A DNA stretch of 64,000 bases from Ruminococcaceae bacterium UBA5891 (GCA_002431945.1 DJET01000078.1:37737-101736), one strand, 5' to 3'; positions 7,262 through 16,144 are shown, counted from the stretch's first letter. The notes: generated by a model not told the origin, from the letters alone. Made by a program: numbers and translations.

Positions 7262-8392
7262 ATGAATAATATAAATTTAATAGCACCATGTCTTTTCGGG
7301 GTGGAAAGCGTTGCGGCTGATGAATTTCGCCGTATGGGTTTTACAGATGTTGCAGCCGAAAACGGCAGGGTTAAGCTTTCGGGCGATTTTAATATGCTTG
7401 CGCGGGCAAATATATGCTCGCGCTTTGCAGAGCGAATACTTATAAACGCGGGCGAATTTACCGCAGTTACGTTTACAGAGCTGTTTGACGGTACTAAAAA
7501 AATACCGTGGGAAAATTATATCGGGAAGGACGACGCCTTTCCCGTGAACGGGTGGAGTATTGATTCGCAGCTTTCAAGCATACCCGATTGCCAGTCTATA
7601 ATTAAAAAAGCTATTGTTGAAAGGCTGAAGTTAAAATATCCCGTAGTGCGCTTTGCCGAAACGGGACCTGAATATAAAATACGCTTTTCGATACATAAAA
7701 ACGTGGTTACCTTAATGATAGACACATCGGGCGAGGGACTGCACAAGCGCGGGTACCGCCGCAATTCAAACGACGCGCCGCTTAAAGAAACCCTTGCCGC
7801 CGCTATGTGCGACCTTGCGCGTATTTATCCCGATACAAAGCTTTACGATCCCTTTTGCGGAAGCGGCACCCTGCTTATAGAGGCGGCGCTTATGGCTACC
7901 AAAACAGCGCCGGGGCTTAGGCGTTACTTTGCCGCCGAGCGTTTCGGTTTTATACCCGAAAACGTGTGGCGAGAGGAAAGAACGCGCGCGCAGGACCTTA
8001 TAATCCACAATGTGGATTTCAGGGCGCACGGCTTTGATACAGATGAAAATGCGGTAAGGCTGACGCTTGAAAACGCAAAAAAAGCCGGCGTTTCAAAATA
8101 CGTTACCGCCTCTGTCGCCGATGTGCGCGATTTCACCCCGCCCGACGAACGCTGCCTTACAATAACCAATCCGCCTTACGGCGAACGCCTTTTAGACGTT
8201 AAGGCGGCCGAGGAACTGTATACTGTTATGGGCGAAAGGTTTAAAGAGGGGTGCGGACGAAAGTATTATATTATAAGTCCGCATGATGAATTTGAAAAAT
8301 TTTTCGGCAGAACGGCGGATAAGCGCCGAAAGCTGTATAACGGAATGATAAAATGCCAGTTATTTATGTATTTTAAAAATAAGGAGAAATAA
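7262..8392 (+). CDS. THUMP-domain class I SAM RNA methyltransferase
   Basis: This 376-residue protein has an N-terminal THUMP/RlmL-like region (residues 1-150) and a C-terminal Rossmann methyltransferase with motif I YDPFCGSGTLLIEAA near residue 200 and catalytic NPPYGERL near residue 300. The NPPY motif indicates N-methylation of an exocyclic base nitrogen; homologues are the RlmL/YpsC group that makes m2G in 23S rRNA. The substrate is inferred. The ATG at 7262 is preceded by TAAGAG only; an in-frame GTG at 7250 is possible. The mscL gene begins 2 bases after the stop. Confidence 0.87.
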   Translation: MNNINLIAPCLFGVESVAADEFRRMGFTDVAAENGRVKLSGDFNMLARANICSRFAERILINAGEFTAVTFTELFDGTKKIPWENYIGKDDAFPVNGWSIDSQLSSIPDCQSIIKKAIVERLKLKYPVVRFAETGPEYKIRFSIHKNVVTLMIDTSGEGLHKRGYRRNSNDAPLKETLAAAMCDLARIYPDTKLYDPFCGSGTLLIEAALMATKTAPGLRRYFAAERFGFIPENVWREERTRAQDLIIHNVDFRAHGFDTDENAVRLTLENAKKAGVSKYVTASVADVRDFTPPDERCLTITNPPYGERLLDVKAAEELYTVMGERFKEGCGRKYYIISPHDEFEKFFGRTADKRRKLYNGMIKCQLFMYFKNKEK

Positions 8393-8394
8393 CT

Positions 8395-8835
8395 ATGTCT
8401 AAAAAAAGCATTATCGACGGTATTAAAGAGAAAAAAGGACTTATAGGCGAGTTTAAGGAGTTTATTTCCCGCGGCAATGTGGTTGATCTTGCGGTCGGCG
8501 TAATCATAGGCAGCGCCTTTACCGCGATAGTAACCTCGCTTGTTAACGATATAATTACGCCGCTGATAGGTCTTATTTTAGGCGGAATAGATTTTTCCGA
8601 TTTAAAGCTTGTAATACCCTCAGCAATAGAGGGCGTTAAGGACGCCGAGATATGCTACGGTAAGTTTATACAGTGCGTTATAAATTTCCTTTTGGTATCG
8701 CTTGTTATATTTATTGTGATTAAAACCATGAACAGGTTTATGCATAAAAAGGAGGAGGCCAAGGAGGAAAAGCCCGCCGAGCCTTCGGAAGAGGTTTTGC
8801 TTTTACGCGAAATAAGAGATTCGCTTAAAAAATAG
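8395..8835 (+). CDS. mscL: Large-conductance mechanosensitive channel MscL
   Basis: This 146-residue protein has the MscL N-terminal amphipathic helix and first span (EFKEFISRGNVVDLAVGVIIGSAF is the family signature region), a second span near residues 90-110, and a charged C-terminal helix ending in EEVLLLREIRDSLKK. The channel opens under membrane tension to release solutes in osmotic downshock. The ATG follows AAGGAG by 7 bases in the tail of the methyltransferase gene, so the two are probably co-transcribed. Confidence 0.96.
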   Translation: MSKKSIIDGIKEKKGLIGEFKEFISRGNVVDLAVGVIIGSAFTAIVTSLVNDIITPLIGLILGGIDFSDLKLVIPSAIEGVKDAEICYGKFIQCVINFLLVSLVIFIVIKTMNRFMHKKEEAKEEKPAEPSEEVLLLREIRDSLKK

Positions 8836-8863
8836 TTGACAAATTTTAAAACAGTAATATAAT
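8836..8863 (+). promoter_or_regulatory. Promoter of the FMN riboswitch-ribU unit
   Basis: A consensus TTGACA (8836-8841) and TATAAT (8858-8863) are 16 bases apart. A second overlapping TATAAT is at 8863-8868. The riboswitch fold begins a few bases downstream. Confidence 0.85.
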
Positions 8864-8870
8864 ATAATTA

Positions 8871-8977
8871 TCTTCGGGGCGGGGTGTAATTCCCCACCGG
8901 CGGTAAAGCCCGCGAGCCTATTTGGCCGATCAGGTGAAATTCCTGAGCCGACGGTACAGTCCGGATGAAAGAAGAAT
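8871..8977 (+). ncRNA. FMN riboswitch (RFN element)
   Basis: The conserved RFN blocks are all present in order: CGGGGTG..ATTCCCCACCGGCGGT, GCCCGCGAGC, GGCCGATCAGGTGAAATTCCTG, GCCGACGGTACAGTCCGGATGAAAG. This aptamer binds flavin mononucleotide and turns down riboflavin genes. Here it is followed by a terminator and by ribU, so FMN should stop ribU transcription. Confidence 0.97.
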
Positions 8978-8998
8978 GTAAATATTTTGCATTTCTGC

Positions 8999-9029
8999 GC
9001 CCGTACGTTATGTGCGGGCTTTTCTTTTT
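8999..9029 (+). terminator. Riboswitch-controlled terminator
   Basis: GCCCGTAC (8999-9006) pairs with GTGCGGGC (9012-9019), and is followed by TTTTCTTTTT. It lies between the FMN aptamer and ribU, and is the expected expression platform. Confidence 0.85.
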
Positions 9030-9053
9030 CCCGAAAAAGAAAGGAAGAGCATT

Positions 9054-9665
9054 ATGAAAAGAAAAAAATTTGTAAGAGGTATCGCGGTAAGCGCGGTTAT
9101 GGGAGCGCTTGGGTTTGTGCTTATGCTGCTTGAATTTCCGCTGCCGTTTATTATTCCGGCTTTTATAAAGCTTGATTTTTCGGAAATTCCGGCAATAATA
9201 ACCGCTTATGCATTCGGTCCGCAGTACGGCGTGCTTGTGTGCCTTATTAAAAATCTTTTGCATTTGCCGCTTACTTCTTCGGCAGGGGTAGGGGAGCTTT
9301 CAAACTTTCTTTTGGGCGCCGTATTTACGGGAATAGCAGGTTTGGTTTACATAAAACACAAATCGCGTAAAAGTGCGCTGATCGGAGCAACGGCAGGCTC
9401 GCTTGCAATGGCGGCGGTAAGCGTTGTAACTAACTATTTTGTGGTTTACCCTGCGTATACCGTGCTTTACGGTATGCCGATGAACGCCATTATAGGAATG
9501 TATAAAGCAATATTGCCCGCCGCCGATACGCTTATAAAGGATCTTTTAATATTTAATGTTCCTTTTACCTTTATTAAGGGTATGATTGATACGGCGGTTT
9601 GCTTTGCGGTATATAAGCGCATTTCGCCCATTTTAAAATTAAGCCGCGCAGAGCGTGCGGAATGA
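9054..9665 (+). CDS. ribU: Riboflavin ECF transporter S component RibU
   Basis: This 203-residue protein has six hydrophobic segments and the RibU-type N-terminus, with a basic MKRKKFVRG, GALGFVLMLLEFPLPF and LDFSEIPAIITAYAFGP motifs. RibU is the substrate-binding subunit that recruits the shared ECF energising module, which is not in this window. Control by the FMN riboswitch directly upstream supports riboflavin as substrate. The ATG at 9054 follows AAGGAAG by 6 bases; an open frame from 9012 would start inside the terminator. Confidence 0.94.
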   Translation: MKRKKFVRGIAVSAVMGALGFVLMLLEFPLPFIIPAFIKLDFSEIPAIITAYAFGPQYGVLVCLIKNLLHLPLTSSAGVGELSNFLLGAVFTGIAGLVYIKHKSRKSALIGATAGSLAMAAVSVVTNYFVVYPAYTVLYGMPMNAIIGMYKAILPAADTLIKDLLIFNVPFTFIKGMIDTAVCFAVYKRISPILKLSRAERAE

Positions 9666-9699
9666 AAAACCGTAGCAGAAGCCTTAGTCAGAAAACACT

Positions 9700-10899
9700 T
9701 TATTCTATTACGTTTAATAATTTTTTATAGCTTAAATCTATTCCGATAGCGCCTATTGGGGCGGTTATAAGTATACCGAGCACGGCGACGGAAAGGACTA
9801 TGCTTCCGCAGGAAAGCCCCATAGAAAGCGGCACAGAGCCGATTGCCGCCTGTACGGTTGCTTTCGGCAGATAGGCAATAATACAAAAAAGCCGCTCCTT
9901 TATATTAAGAGGTGTTCTGATAAGGCACAACGCCACGCCGACAGCACGGAATGTAAGCGCAATGCCTATTATTCCTACGGCGGCAATGCCTGCTTTCAGC
10001 GTATAGCGAATATCAACTGCCGCGCCTACCAGCACAAACAGAATCACTTCGGCAGCAAGCCACAGCTTACCGAATTTTTCCGACAGCCGCTTTGTAACGC
10101 AAGCGGGGCTTTTGATTTTTAAAACGCACGCCATACTTACCACGGCAAGCAGCCCCGAAACGGCTATCCATTGCTTTGTCCATAACTCAAGTGCAATTAA
10201 AAGAAATGAAACACTGAGAACGATAATTACCTTCATACTGTTGCGGATTGAATTTCCGTGCGTATATGCCGTTTTAAAGAAGAAAGCCAAAATAAAACCG
10301 GAAGCCGCACCGACCGCAACGCCGAGCAGGATTGAAACCGGTATATCGACAAGGTTCAGAAGATTGGCTTTTCCGCCCTGCGCTATGCCGACAAAGGTAG
10401 TAAACAGCACGATGACAAAAATATCGTCGCACGACGCACCTGCCATAATCATCTGTGGAATGCTCTTTTCGGTTCCGCGCTTTTCTTCCATAAGCTTAAG
10501 CATTCGCGGAACGACCACGGCAGGTGAAACGGCGCCGAGCACCGCGCCCATAACGGCGGCTTCAATGTGTGAAATATCCAAAAGCAGCGGTGCAAACAGC
10601 ACATACCCGATAATTTCAAAGCTTGCGGGAACAAAGGACAACAGTACCGCCGGACGCCCGACTTTTTTAAGGTCTGAAAGATTAAGAGACAAACCGGCTT
10701 TTATTAAAATTATAATGAGCGCCATTTGCCGCAGTTCTGAGGAAATGCCGAGAATTTTCGGGTCGAGCAGATCGAGCACATAGGTTCCGAGTATGATGCC
10801 GGCGGCAATCATACCGATTATTCGCGGCAGACGCATTTTTTTACAAATTTCCGCAAGCGACAGCCCGACAAGAAAAATAAGTGATAGAGATGTTAACAT
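9700..10899 (-). CDS. CPA-family cation/proton antiporter, under fluoride riboswitch
   Basis: This 399-residue protein has 11 to 13 hydrophobic segments and matches the monovalent cation:proton antiporter fold (Na_H_Exchanger family), with GLSLAEICKKMRLPRIIGMI at the start, GAVLGAVSPAVVVPRM near residue 125 and ASCDDIFVIVLFT near residue 150 where these transporters hold their ion-binding acidic residue. AGGAGG lies 7 bases before the ATG. The leader contains what I read as a fluoride aptamer, and antiporters of this superfamily are among known fluoride-riboswitch targets. Fluoride export or fluoride-stress tolerance is therefore the most likely role, rather than general sodium extrusion. Confidence 0.85.
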   Translation of the reverse strand: MLTSLSLIFLVGLSLAEICKKMRLPRIIGMIAAGIILGTYVLDLLDPKILGISSELRQMALIIILIKAGLSLNLSDLKKVGRPAVLLSFVPASFEIIGYVLFAPLLLDISHIEAAVMGAVLGAVSPAVVVPRMLKLMEEKRGTEKSIPQMIMAGASCDDIFVIVLFTTFVGIAQGGKANLLNLVDIPVSILLGVAVGAASGFILAFFFKTAYTHGNSIRNSMKVIIVLSVSFLLIALELWTKQWIAVSGLLAVVSMACVLKIKSPACVTKRLSEKFGKLWLAAEVILFVLVGAAVDIRYTLKAGIAAVGIIGIALTFRAVGVALCLIRTPLNIKERLFCIIAYLPKATVQAAIGSVPLSMGLSCGSIVLSVAVLGILITAPIGAIGIDLSYKKLLNVIE

Positions 10900-10921
10900 A
10901 AAAAATCCTCCTGTAAACGCA

Positions 10922-10965
10922 GAAAAGCTGACGCCTTCTGCACGTAAGATGCAGAAGTCATCAGC
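10922..10965 (-). terminator. Fluoride-responsive terminator hairpin
   Basis: On the minus strand GCTGATGACTTCTGCA pairs with TGCAGAAGGCGTCAGC (16 positions, one mismatch, one G-T) and is followed by TTTTCT. The 5' arm is also the 3' part of the aptamer, including the pseudoknot strand, so aptamer and terminator cannot form together. Confidence 0.8.
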
Positions 10966-11013
10966 TTATAATCAGCGGTTTCGGCATATGCCGAGGGAGA
11001 ACTTCATTCCCTA
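10951..11013 (-). ncRNA. Fluoride riboswitch (crcB motif)
   Basis: Reading the minus strand there is a 4-bp stem GGGA/UCCC enclosing AUGAAGUUC, then an additional short hairpin (CGGCAUAUGCCG), the conserved AAACCGC, a 3-bp stem GCU/AGC, then UGAUGACUUCUGC. GAAGU and ACUUC can form the pseudoknot. This matches the known layout of the fluoride aptamer (stem with GAUG, AAACYGC, GCUGAUG, CYUCURC). The extra hairpin occupies a place where natural members vary. It lies between a consensus promoter and a terminator ahead of the antiporter. Confidence 0.82.
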
Positions 11014-11022
11014 TGTTTTAAG

Positions 11023-11051
11023 ATTATAGCACCGCGGCTTTGAAAAGTCAA
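11023..11051 (-). promoter_or_regulatory. Promoter of the antiporter transcript
   Basis: On the minus strand TTGACT (11046-11051) and TATAAT (11023-11028) are 17 bases apart, placing the start of the RNA about 7 bases downstream of the -10 and just before the aptamer. Confidence 0.85.
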
Positions 11052-11145
11052 GTTTTGCGGAAAATCTTATTTCAAGCGGAAATTGGTTGCAGTTATATCT
11101 TTAAACAGCGTTTCCCAATTGAAACATTGCACAAACCGAAATTTT

Positions 11146-11625
11146 TCAATCTGCAAGTTGCTTCAATGTATCACCGGCAATACGGTAAACCGTCCAATCC
11201 GACATAGGCTCCGCCCCAAGTGAAAGGTAGAAATCAATGCTGGGTTTGTTCCAATCCAGACACCACCATTCCAAGCGACCGCAGCCGCGTTCAACCGCGA
11301 TGGACGCCAGCTTTTTCAAAATTGCTTTTCCATATCCTTTGCCGCGATATTCGGGCTTTACATATAAATCCTCAAGATAAATACCGGCACGACCGAGGAA
11401 TGTCGAAAAATTGTGAAAAAACAGCGCAAATCCGATTTCTTTTCCATCTTCAACTGCAAAAATCACTTCTGCTTTCTGTTTATCAAAAATCCAAGCTTTA
11501 AGCAGAGTTTCATCGGCTACTACCTCGTCTGACATTTTTTCGTAGTCTGCAAGGTCTTTTATAAACTGCAGAATTAAAGCTGTGTCTTTACGTTCTGCAT
11601 TTCTGAATGTTAAGCTACCGCCCAC
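11146..11625 (-). CDS. GNAT N-acetyltransferase, diamine acetyltransferase-like
   Basis: This 159-residue protein carries the GNAT acetyl-CoA signature LEDLYVKPEYRGKGYGKAIL and the later CLDWNKPSIDFYLSLGAEPM block that is typical of the spermidine/diamine (SSAT) branch. By family it transfers an acetyl group to an amine; the substrate is not certain. I place the start at a GTG (11625), 7 bases after GGAGGT; the open frame runs 23 codons further without a ribosome site. No obvious operon partner. Confidence 0.85.
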   Translation of the reverse strand: MGGSLTFRNAERKDTALILQFIKDLADYEKMSDEVVADETLLKAWIFDKQKAEVIFAVEDGKEIGFALFFHNFSTFLGRAGIYLEDLYVKPEYRGKGYGKAILKKLASIAVERGCGRLEWWCLDWNKPSIDFYLSLGAEPMSDWTVYRIAGDTLKQLAD

Positions 11626-11714
11626 GATTATTACCTCCGTAAATTTTGATTTACCAAAATCATTATAATATATAAAATATCCACCGTAATTCAATAAAAA
11701 TTACGGTGGATACA

Positions 11715-11790
11715 TGGTGGAGACGAAGAGGATCGAACTCTCGACCTTACGGATGCGAACCGTACGCTCTCCCAGCTGAGCTACGCCCCC
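11715..11790 (-). tRNA. tRNA-Ala (anticodon CGC)
   Basis: A complete 76-base cloverleaf with encoded CCA. The anticodon loop is TTCGCAT, giving CGC (codon GCG), and the acceptor stem has the G3-U70 pair that marks alanine tRNAs. Confidence 0.95.
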
Positions 11791-11874
11791 ATTTTTTGCA
11801 ACACGACTATTTTACTATTAAAAAACCGTTTTGTCAAGTATTATAAATCAAAAGCTTAAAAAATTTTTTAGGTC

Positions 11875-11903
11875 TTGTTATTTTAAACGTCAGGTGCTAT
11901 AAT
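11875..11903 (+). promoter_or_regulatory. Promoter of the MATE gene
   Basis: TTGTTA (11875-11880) and TATAAT (11898-11903) are 17 bases apart, about 30 bases before the MATE start codon. Confidence 0.7.
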
Positions 11904-11932
11904 GTAGTGCGAAAAAAGTCGAACAAGGGAAA

Positions 11933-13324
11933 ATGAAAACAGTTATGAAATTTGATTCCGAAAGTATGCGCAAGGGCCCGATATTTAAAAGCGTTATTAT
12001 TTATACGGTGCCCATAATTCTTACGAGCATTTTGCAGCTTTTATTTAATGCTGCCGATCTTATTGTTGTAGGTTGGTTTTCTGGCAGCGACTCCGTTGCC
12101 GCAGTTGGGGCAACAGGCTCTCTTACAAACCTTATAGTTAATTTGTTTATAGGGCTTTCTGTCGGAGCCGGCGTTGCGGTGGCGCAGGGTATAGGTGCCG
12201 AAGACGGTAAAGCTACCTCCAACGCGGTGCATACTGCAATTCCTATAGCTGCGGCGGGCGGTTTGCTGCTTACCGTGATCGGCGTGGCGTTTTCGGGCAC
12301 GTTTCTTGAAGCTATGGGCACACCGCAAGGAAAGCTGCTTGAACTTTCATCGGTTTATATGCGAATATACTTTTGCGGTATGATCTTCAGTATGCTTTAT
12401 AACTTCGGCTCGGCAATACTTCGCGCCGCGGGCGATACGCGCTCTCCGCTTATCTTTCTCACAATAGCGGGGGTTTTAAACGTTATTTTAAATATAGTTT
12501 TTGTTGCTGCGTTTAAAATGGACGTTGCAGGCGTGGCGCTTGCAACCTCGATTTCACAGGCGGTATCCGCCGTTTTGGTCTTAAGGGCTTTATCTAAGCG
12601 CGAGGACGCGTGCAGACTTGATTTTAAGAAAATGCACATACATAAAAGAGCGCTTTTAAAAATGCTTAAAATCGGATTGCCGGCAGGTCTTCAGGGCTCG
12701 CTGTTTTCAATTTCCAACGTGCTTATACAGTCTTCTGTCAATTCGTTCGGCGCGGCGCATATGTCCGGCAGTGCGGCGGCATCAAGCATAGAGGGCTTTT
12801 GCTACGTTTCAATGAACGCGTTTCACCAAACGGCGCTTAACTTCTGCGGGCAAAACTACGGAGCGGGCGACCTTAAGCGTGTTAACCGCATTACCTTTAC
12901 CTGCCTTGCAACCGTTGCGGCAGTGGGGCTTATTGTAGGCAATATTTTTTATCTATTCGGTAATCAGCTGCTGGGTATTTACATAACCGATTCGCCCGAA
13001 GCGGTGCGTTACGGTATGGAAAGGCTTAAATTTATGCTTATACCGTACTTTCTGTGCGGTATAATGGATACCGCCACCGGCTCAATGCGGGGTATAGGCT
13101 CTTCGGTAACGCCTATGATCATTACGATAATCGGCGTGTGCGTAATGCGTGTGGTTTGGATATATACCGTATTCGCTATGCCGCAGTATCACAGCTTTTC
13201 GGGATTGTTTATTTCTTACCCGATATCGTGGCTGCTTACCTTTACCGCGGTATTTATTTCGTATCTTATAATAATGAACAGGCGCAGGCGGGAAAAGCTC
13301 CGCACTGCGCCGCAGGGTGAATAA
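11933..13324 (+). CDS. MATE family efflux transporter
   Basis: This 463-residue protein has 12 hydrophobic segments in two similar halves, with the MATE hallmark GPIFKSVIIYTVPIILTSILQLLFNAADLIVVGWFSG at the start (given here only as location, residues 13-50) and ADTRSPL-like GDTRSPLIFL near residue 165. MATE proteins export cationic drugs or metabolites in exchange for sodium or protons. Start is ATG 11933 after AAGGGA; an ATG four codons later is possible. It ends one base before the converging Bce-type permease stop, so there is no intergenic gap. Confidence 0.93.
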   Translation: MKTVMKFDSESMRKGPIFKSVIIYTVPIILTSILQLLFNAADLIVVGWFSGSDSVAAVGATGSLTNLIVNLFIGLSVGAGVAVAQGIGAEDGKATSNAVHTAIPIAAAGGLLLTVIGVAFSGTFLEAMGTPQGKLLELSSVYMRIYFCGMIFSMLYNFGSAILRAAGDTRSPLIFLTIAGVLNVILNIVFVAAFKMDVAGVALATSISQAVSAVLVLRALSKREDACRLDFKKMHIHKRALLKMLKIGLPAGLQGSLFSISNVLIQSSVNSFGAAHMSGSAAASSIEGFCYVSMNAFHQTALNFCGQNYGAGDLKRVNRITFTCLATVAAVGLIVGNIFYLFGNQLLGIYITDSPEAVRYGMERLKFMLIPYFLCGIMDTATGSMRGIGSSVTPMIITIIGVCVMRVVWIYTVFAMPQYHSFSGLFISYPISWLLTFTAVFISYLIIMNRRRREKLRTAPQGE

Positions 13325-15304
13325 TTATACCCTTACTATTTTTTGATAGGTTTTTGCGGTAAAATAGTAAATTGCAAAATATACCGCCGCAAACACAGCT
13401 GTTGTAACGGCAACGCATATTAAAAACAGGGGTACGTTATTGCAATTAAAAACGGATAATATCTGTTTTATCATTCTGAACGCAAAAGCAAGGTGAATAA
13501 CCGCGGCGGTAAGAGGCAGGAAAAATACCTTTAATACCTGCGAATTAACGGATTTTTCAACCTCTTCGTGCGACATTCCTATTTTTTGCATTATCTGATA
13601 GCGCTCGCGGTCGTCGCTGCCCTCGGAAATTTGCTTATAGTAAATTATAAGGGCTGTAAAGCCGACAAACATAAGACCTAAGAAAATTCCTATAAAGAAC
13701 AGACCGCCGTATGCCTTGTAAAATTCGTCAAGCATACTGTCGCGCGATTCTGTACCGAAGCCTTCGCCCAGTGAAGACAGGGCGGAGCTTATTTTATTTG
13801 CCGCGGCTGTATTCTGCTCTATGTTTCCGTCAAGGTCAAATGTATAATACCATTCATACGGGCTTTTGGCGATTCCGAAATACTCCGCCTGATTTTCATA
13901 TATTGAGCTTAAACGGCTGTCGCTTACAACCAAAAAAATTACCGGAGTGGTGTATGCTTTAAAAATATCCGCCATGGGGATATCATCGGCGCTTTTTACA
14001 CTGTATTTTTCTTCAAAAACCGTAAGCTCTTTATAATCGGCGGTTGCTTTTCCTAAGGTATAAAGAGCTTCGTTATCCTTTAAATGCGGCTGTTTACCCG
14101 TAATGCGCGCATAATCGCTTTCGGGCATTGCTACGGTTACGGCAAGATCGGCGGCAGAGGTTGTGTTTTTATTAACAAAGCTGTAAACGGTGCCGTGCCT
14201 TTCGGCGGTTACGCTTAAATAATTAAAATAAACCGCGTCTTTAATATTAACGCCGCTTTCTGCGACGGCGTTGCTGACGCTTTGTATAACACCGTCGCTT
14301 TGCGTTAACATTTCATCGCTTTTGTATGATATTCCGACGCTTTTTTGCAAGCGGTCGTTTGCCATATCCTTAACGCCTGCGTAAAGGCATACGGTGCTTG
14401 AAACGGTTACTAAAACCATTGTTGAAAGTATGCAGATACCCGCAAGCCCCGCGGCGTTTTGCTTCATACGGTAAAGCATACCGGATATTGCCGTGAAATG
14501 CCGCGGCTTATAGTAATAGCCCTTGTTTTTGCGCAAAAGCTTTAACACGGCTATACTGCCCGAAATAAAAAGCGCATATGTTCCGAAAATAACAAGCATT
14601 ACCGCCAGAAAGAATAAAACCACGGCGGACATAGGATCGTTTACCGTAAGCGCAATATAATAACCGCCGCAAAGGCTTATAAGCCCCAAAACGGCAATAA
14701 CCCAATTTGCTTTCGGCTCGCGTTCGCCGGATTTGCCGCTGTTTAAAAGCTCAATAGGCTTTGAAATTTTAACCGAGATCAGGTTGTAAATAAGCGTGAA
14801 AAGATAAATCACGGCAAAAAATACCGCGGTTATTGCTACGGACTTAGGCGATACGGAAAACACAATACCCGAAGGCATTTTTAATATTGCGCAAAGCAAT
14901 AAAAGCATAAGCTTGCTGAAAATTATTCCGATAATAAGACCGACAAAAAGCGTAATAACGGCTGAAATTATCGCTTCATATAACAGAACGCAGGCAATAT
15001 TGCCCTTGGTTAAGCCTAAAATATTGTAAACGCCGAGCTCCTTTTTGCGGTTTTTAATTAAAAAGCTGTTTGTGTAAAACAGAAAAACACAGGCAAAAAT
15101 ACCTATAATAATTACGCCGAAGCTCATATATAACTTTAAAATATCGCCGCCGCTCATTTCGGGCAGGCCCTTATTATTTGCGATAAAGCTGAGATCGTAA
15201 AACATTGCAACCGAAAAAATGCAGGTAATAAGATAGGGAAGATAAAATCTTCTGTTTTTTGTAACGGCGCTTAACGCAAGCTTTAAATAAAGTGAATTAC
15301 GCAT
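13325..15304 (-). CDS. Bce-type ABC transporter permease (FtsX domain, BceB-like)
   Basis: This 659-residue protein has the BceB layout: four N-terminal spans, an FtsX-type block, and a large outside domain (about residues 310-530) between spans 7 and 8, then the last spans. Such permeases with their ATPase remove cell-wall active peptides from their lipid targets and signal to the partner kinase. The ATG at 15304 overlaps the ATPase stop by 8 bases; a longer frame to 15322 uses TTG and is less likely. Full BceABRS set follows on the same strand. Confidence 0.9.
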   Translation of the reverse strand: MRNSLYLKLALSAVTKNRRFYLPYLITCIFSVAMFYDLSFIANNKGLPEMSGGDILKLYMSFGVIIIGIFACVFLFYTNSFLIKNRKKELGVYNILGLTKGNIACVLLYEAIISAVITLFVGLIIGIIFSKLMLLLLCAILKMPSGIVFSVSPKSVAITAVFFAVIYLFTLIYNLISVKISKPIELLNSGKSGEREPKANWVIAVLGLISLCGGYYIALTVNDPMSAVVLFFLAVMLVIFGTYALFISGSIAVLKLLRKNKGYYYKPRHFTAISGMLYRMKQNAAGLAGICILSTMVLVTVSSTVCLYAGVKDMANDRLQKSVGISYKSDEMLTQSDGVIQSVSNAVAESGVNIKDAVYFNYLSVTAERHGTVYSFVNKNTTSAADLAVTVAMPESDYARITGKQPHLKDNEALYTLGKATADYKELTVFEEKYSVKSADDIPMADIFKAYTTPVIFLVVSDSRLSSIYENQAEYFGIAKSPYEWYYTFDLDGNIEQNTAAANKISSALSSLGEGFGTESRDSMLDEFYKAYGGLFFIGIFLGLMFVGFTALIIYYKQISEGSDDRERYQIMQKIGMSHEEVEKSVNSQVLKVFFLPLTAAVIHLAFAFRMIKQILSVFNCNNVPLFLICVAVTTAVFAAVYFAIYYFTAKTYQKIVRV

Positions 15305-16064
15305 TTTCTTCACCGCCCGCAATCAGCAATGTAAGCGTATCCGAAATTTTTTGGTAAAGCTGTTCGCCGCTCATATTTGCGCGGTATATCTGGTGGAAGA
15401 CCGCGCCGTCCTTAATAAACAGAACGCGCTTTGCGTGGCTTGCCGCCTTTACCGAATGGGTTACCATAAGTATTGTTTGACCCTCGTTATTAAGCGCAGA
15501 AAACAGCTCTAACAGGTTATCCGCCGCTTTAGAGTCAAGCGCGCCTGTAGGTTCGTCCGCCAAAATAAGCTGCGGATTTGTTATAACCGCTCTTGCCACC
15601 GCGGCACGCTGCTTTTGACCGCCCGACACTTCGTAGGGATATTTATTAAGAATATCGGTTATGTTAAGCTTTTTTGCAATCGGAACAAGCCTTCTTTGCA
15701 TTTCTGCAAAGCCCTTGCCCGAAAGCACGAGAGGCAGAAAAATATTGTCCCTTATGTTAAATGTGTCAAGCAAATTAAAATCCTGAAAAACAAAGCCTAA
15801 ATTTTCGCGGCGAAACCTTGTTATATCCGCTTCCTTTACCTCGGCTATGTTTCTGCCGCCAAGCTTTACTTCGCCCGAAGTTGGCTTATCAAGCGCCGCC
15901 AAAATATTAAGCAGGGTGGTTTTGCCCGAACCGGATTCGCCCATAACGGCGACATATTCGCCCTCTTCCACGGAAAAGCTTACGTTTTTCAGCGCTTCAA
16001 CGCGGTTTGCACCAAGGCGTGTGGTGTAAATTTTTCTTAAATTGTTTACTTCAAGTATCGGCAT
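15297..16064 (-). CDS. Bce-type ABC transporter ATP-binding protein (BceA-like)
   Basis: This 255-residue ATPase has Walker A GESGSGKTTLL near residue 40, the ABC signature VSGGQKQRAAVARA, Walker B LILADEPTGALD and the H-loop MVTHS. The GALD after the Walker B glutamate is characteristic of the MacB/BceA/LolD branch. It energises the adjacent permease. A GGAGG site precedes the ATG, and the operator described at 16145-16160 lies in its upstream region. Confidence 0.93.
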   Translation of the reverse strand: MPILEVNNLRKIYTTRLGANRVEALKNVSFSVEEGEYVAVMGESGSGKTTLLNILAALDKPTSGEVKLGGRNIAEVKEADITRFRRENLGFVFQDFNLLDTFNIRDNIFLPLVLSGKGFAEMQRRLVPIAKKLNITDILNKYPYEVSGGQKQRAAVARAVITNPQLILADEPTGALDSKAADNLLELFSALNNEGQTILMVTHSVKAASHAKRVLFIKDGAVFHQIYRANMSGEQLYQKISDTLTLLIAGGEENA

Positions 16065-16085
16065 ATCGATTCCTCCTATGCCGTT

Positions 16086-16091
16086 ATTATA
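16086..16091 (-). promoter_or_regulatory. -10 element of the bceAB-like operon
   Basis: TATAAT on the minus strand, 22 bases before the ATPase start. No good -35 is present at 17 bases, which fits a promoter that depends on the response regulator bound upstream. Confidence 0.5.
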
Positions 16092-16144
16092 CCGCCACGC
16101 ATTACCGCAAATCCATAGCTTAGGCTTACAATACGCGGTTTAAC

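Noticed and set aside
9012..9053. Upstream start for RibU
   Set aside because: It would lie in the riboswitch terminator; ATG 9054 has a good ribosome site and the family N-terminus.
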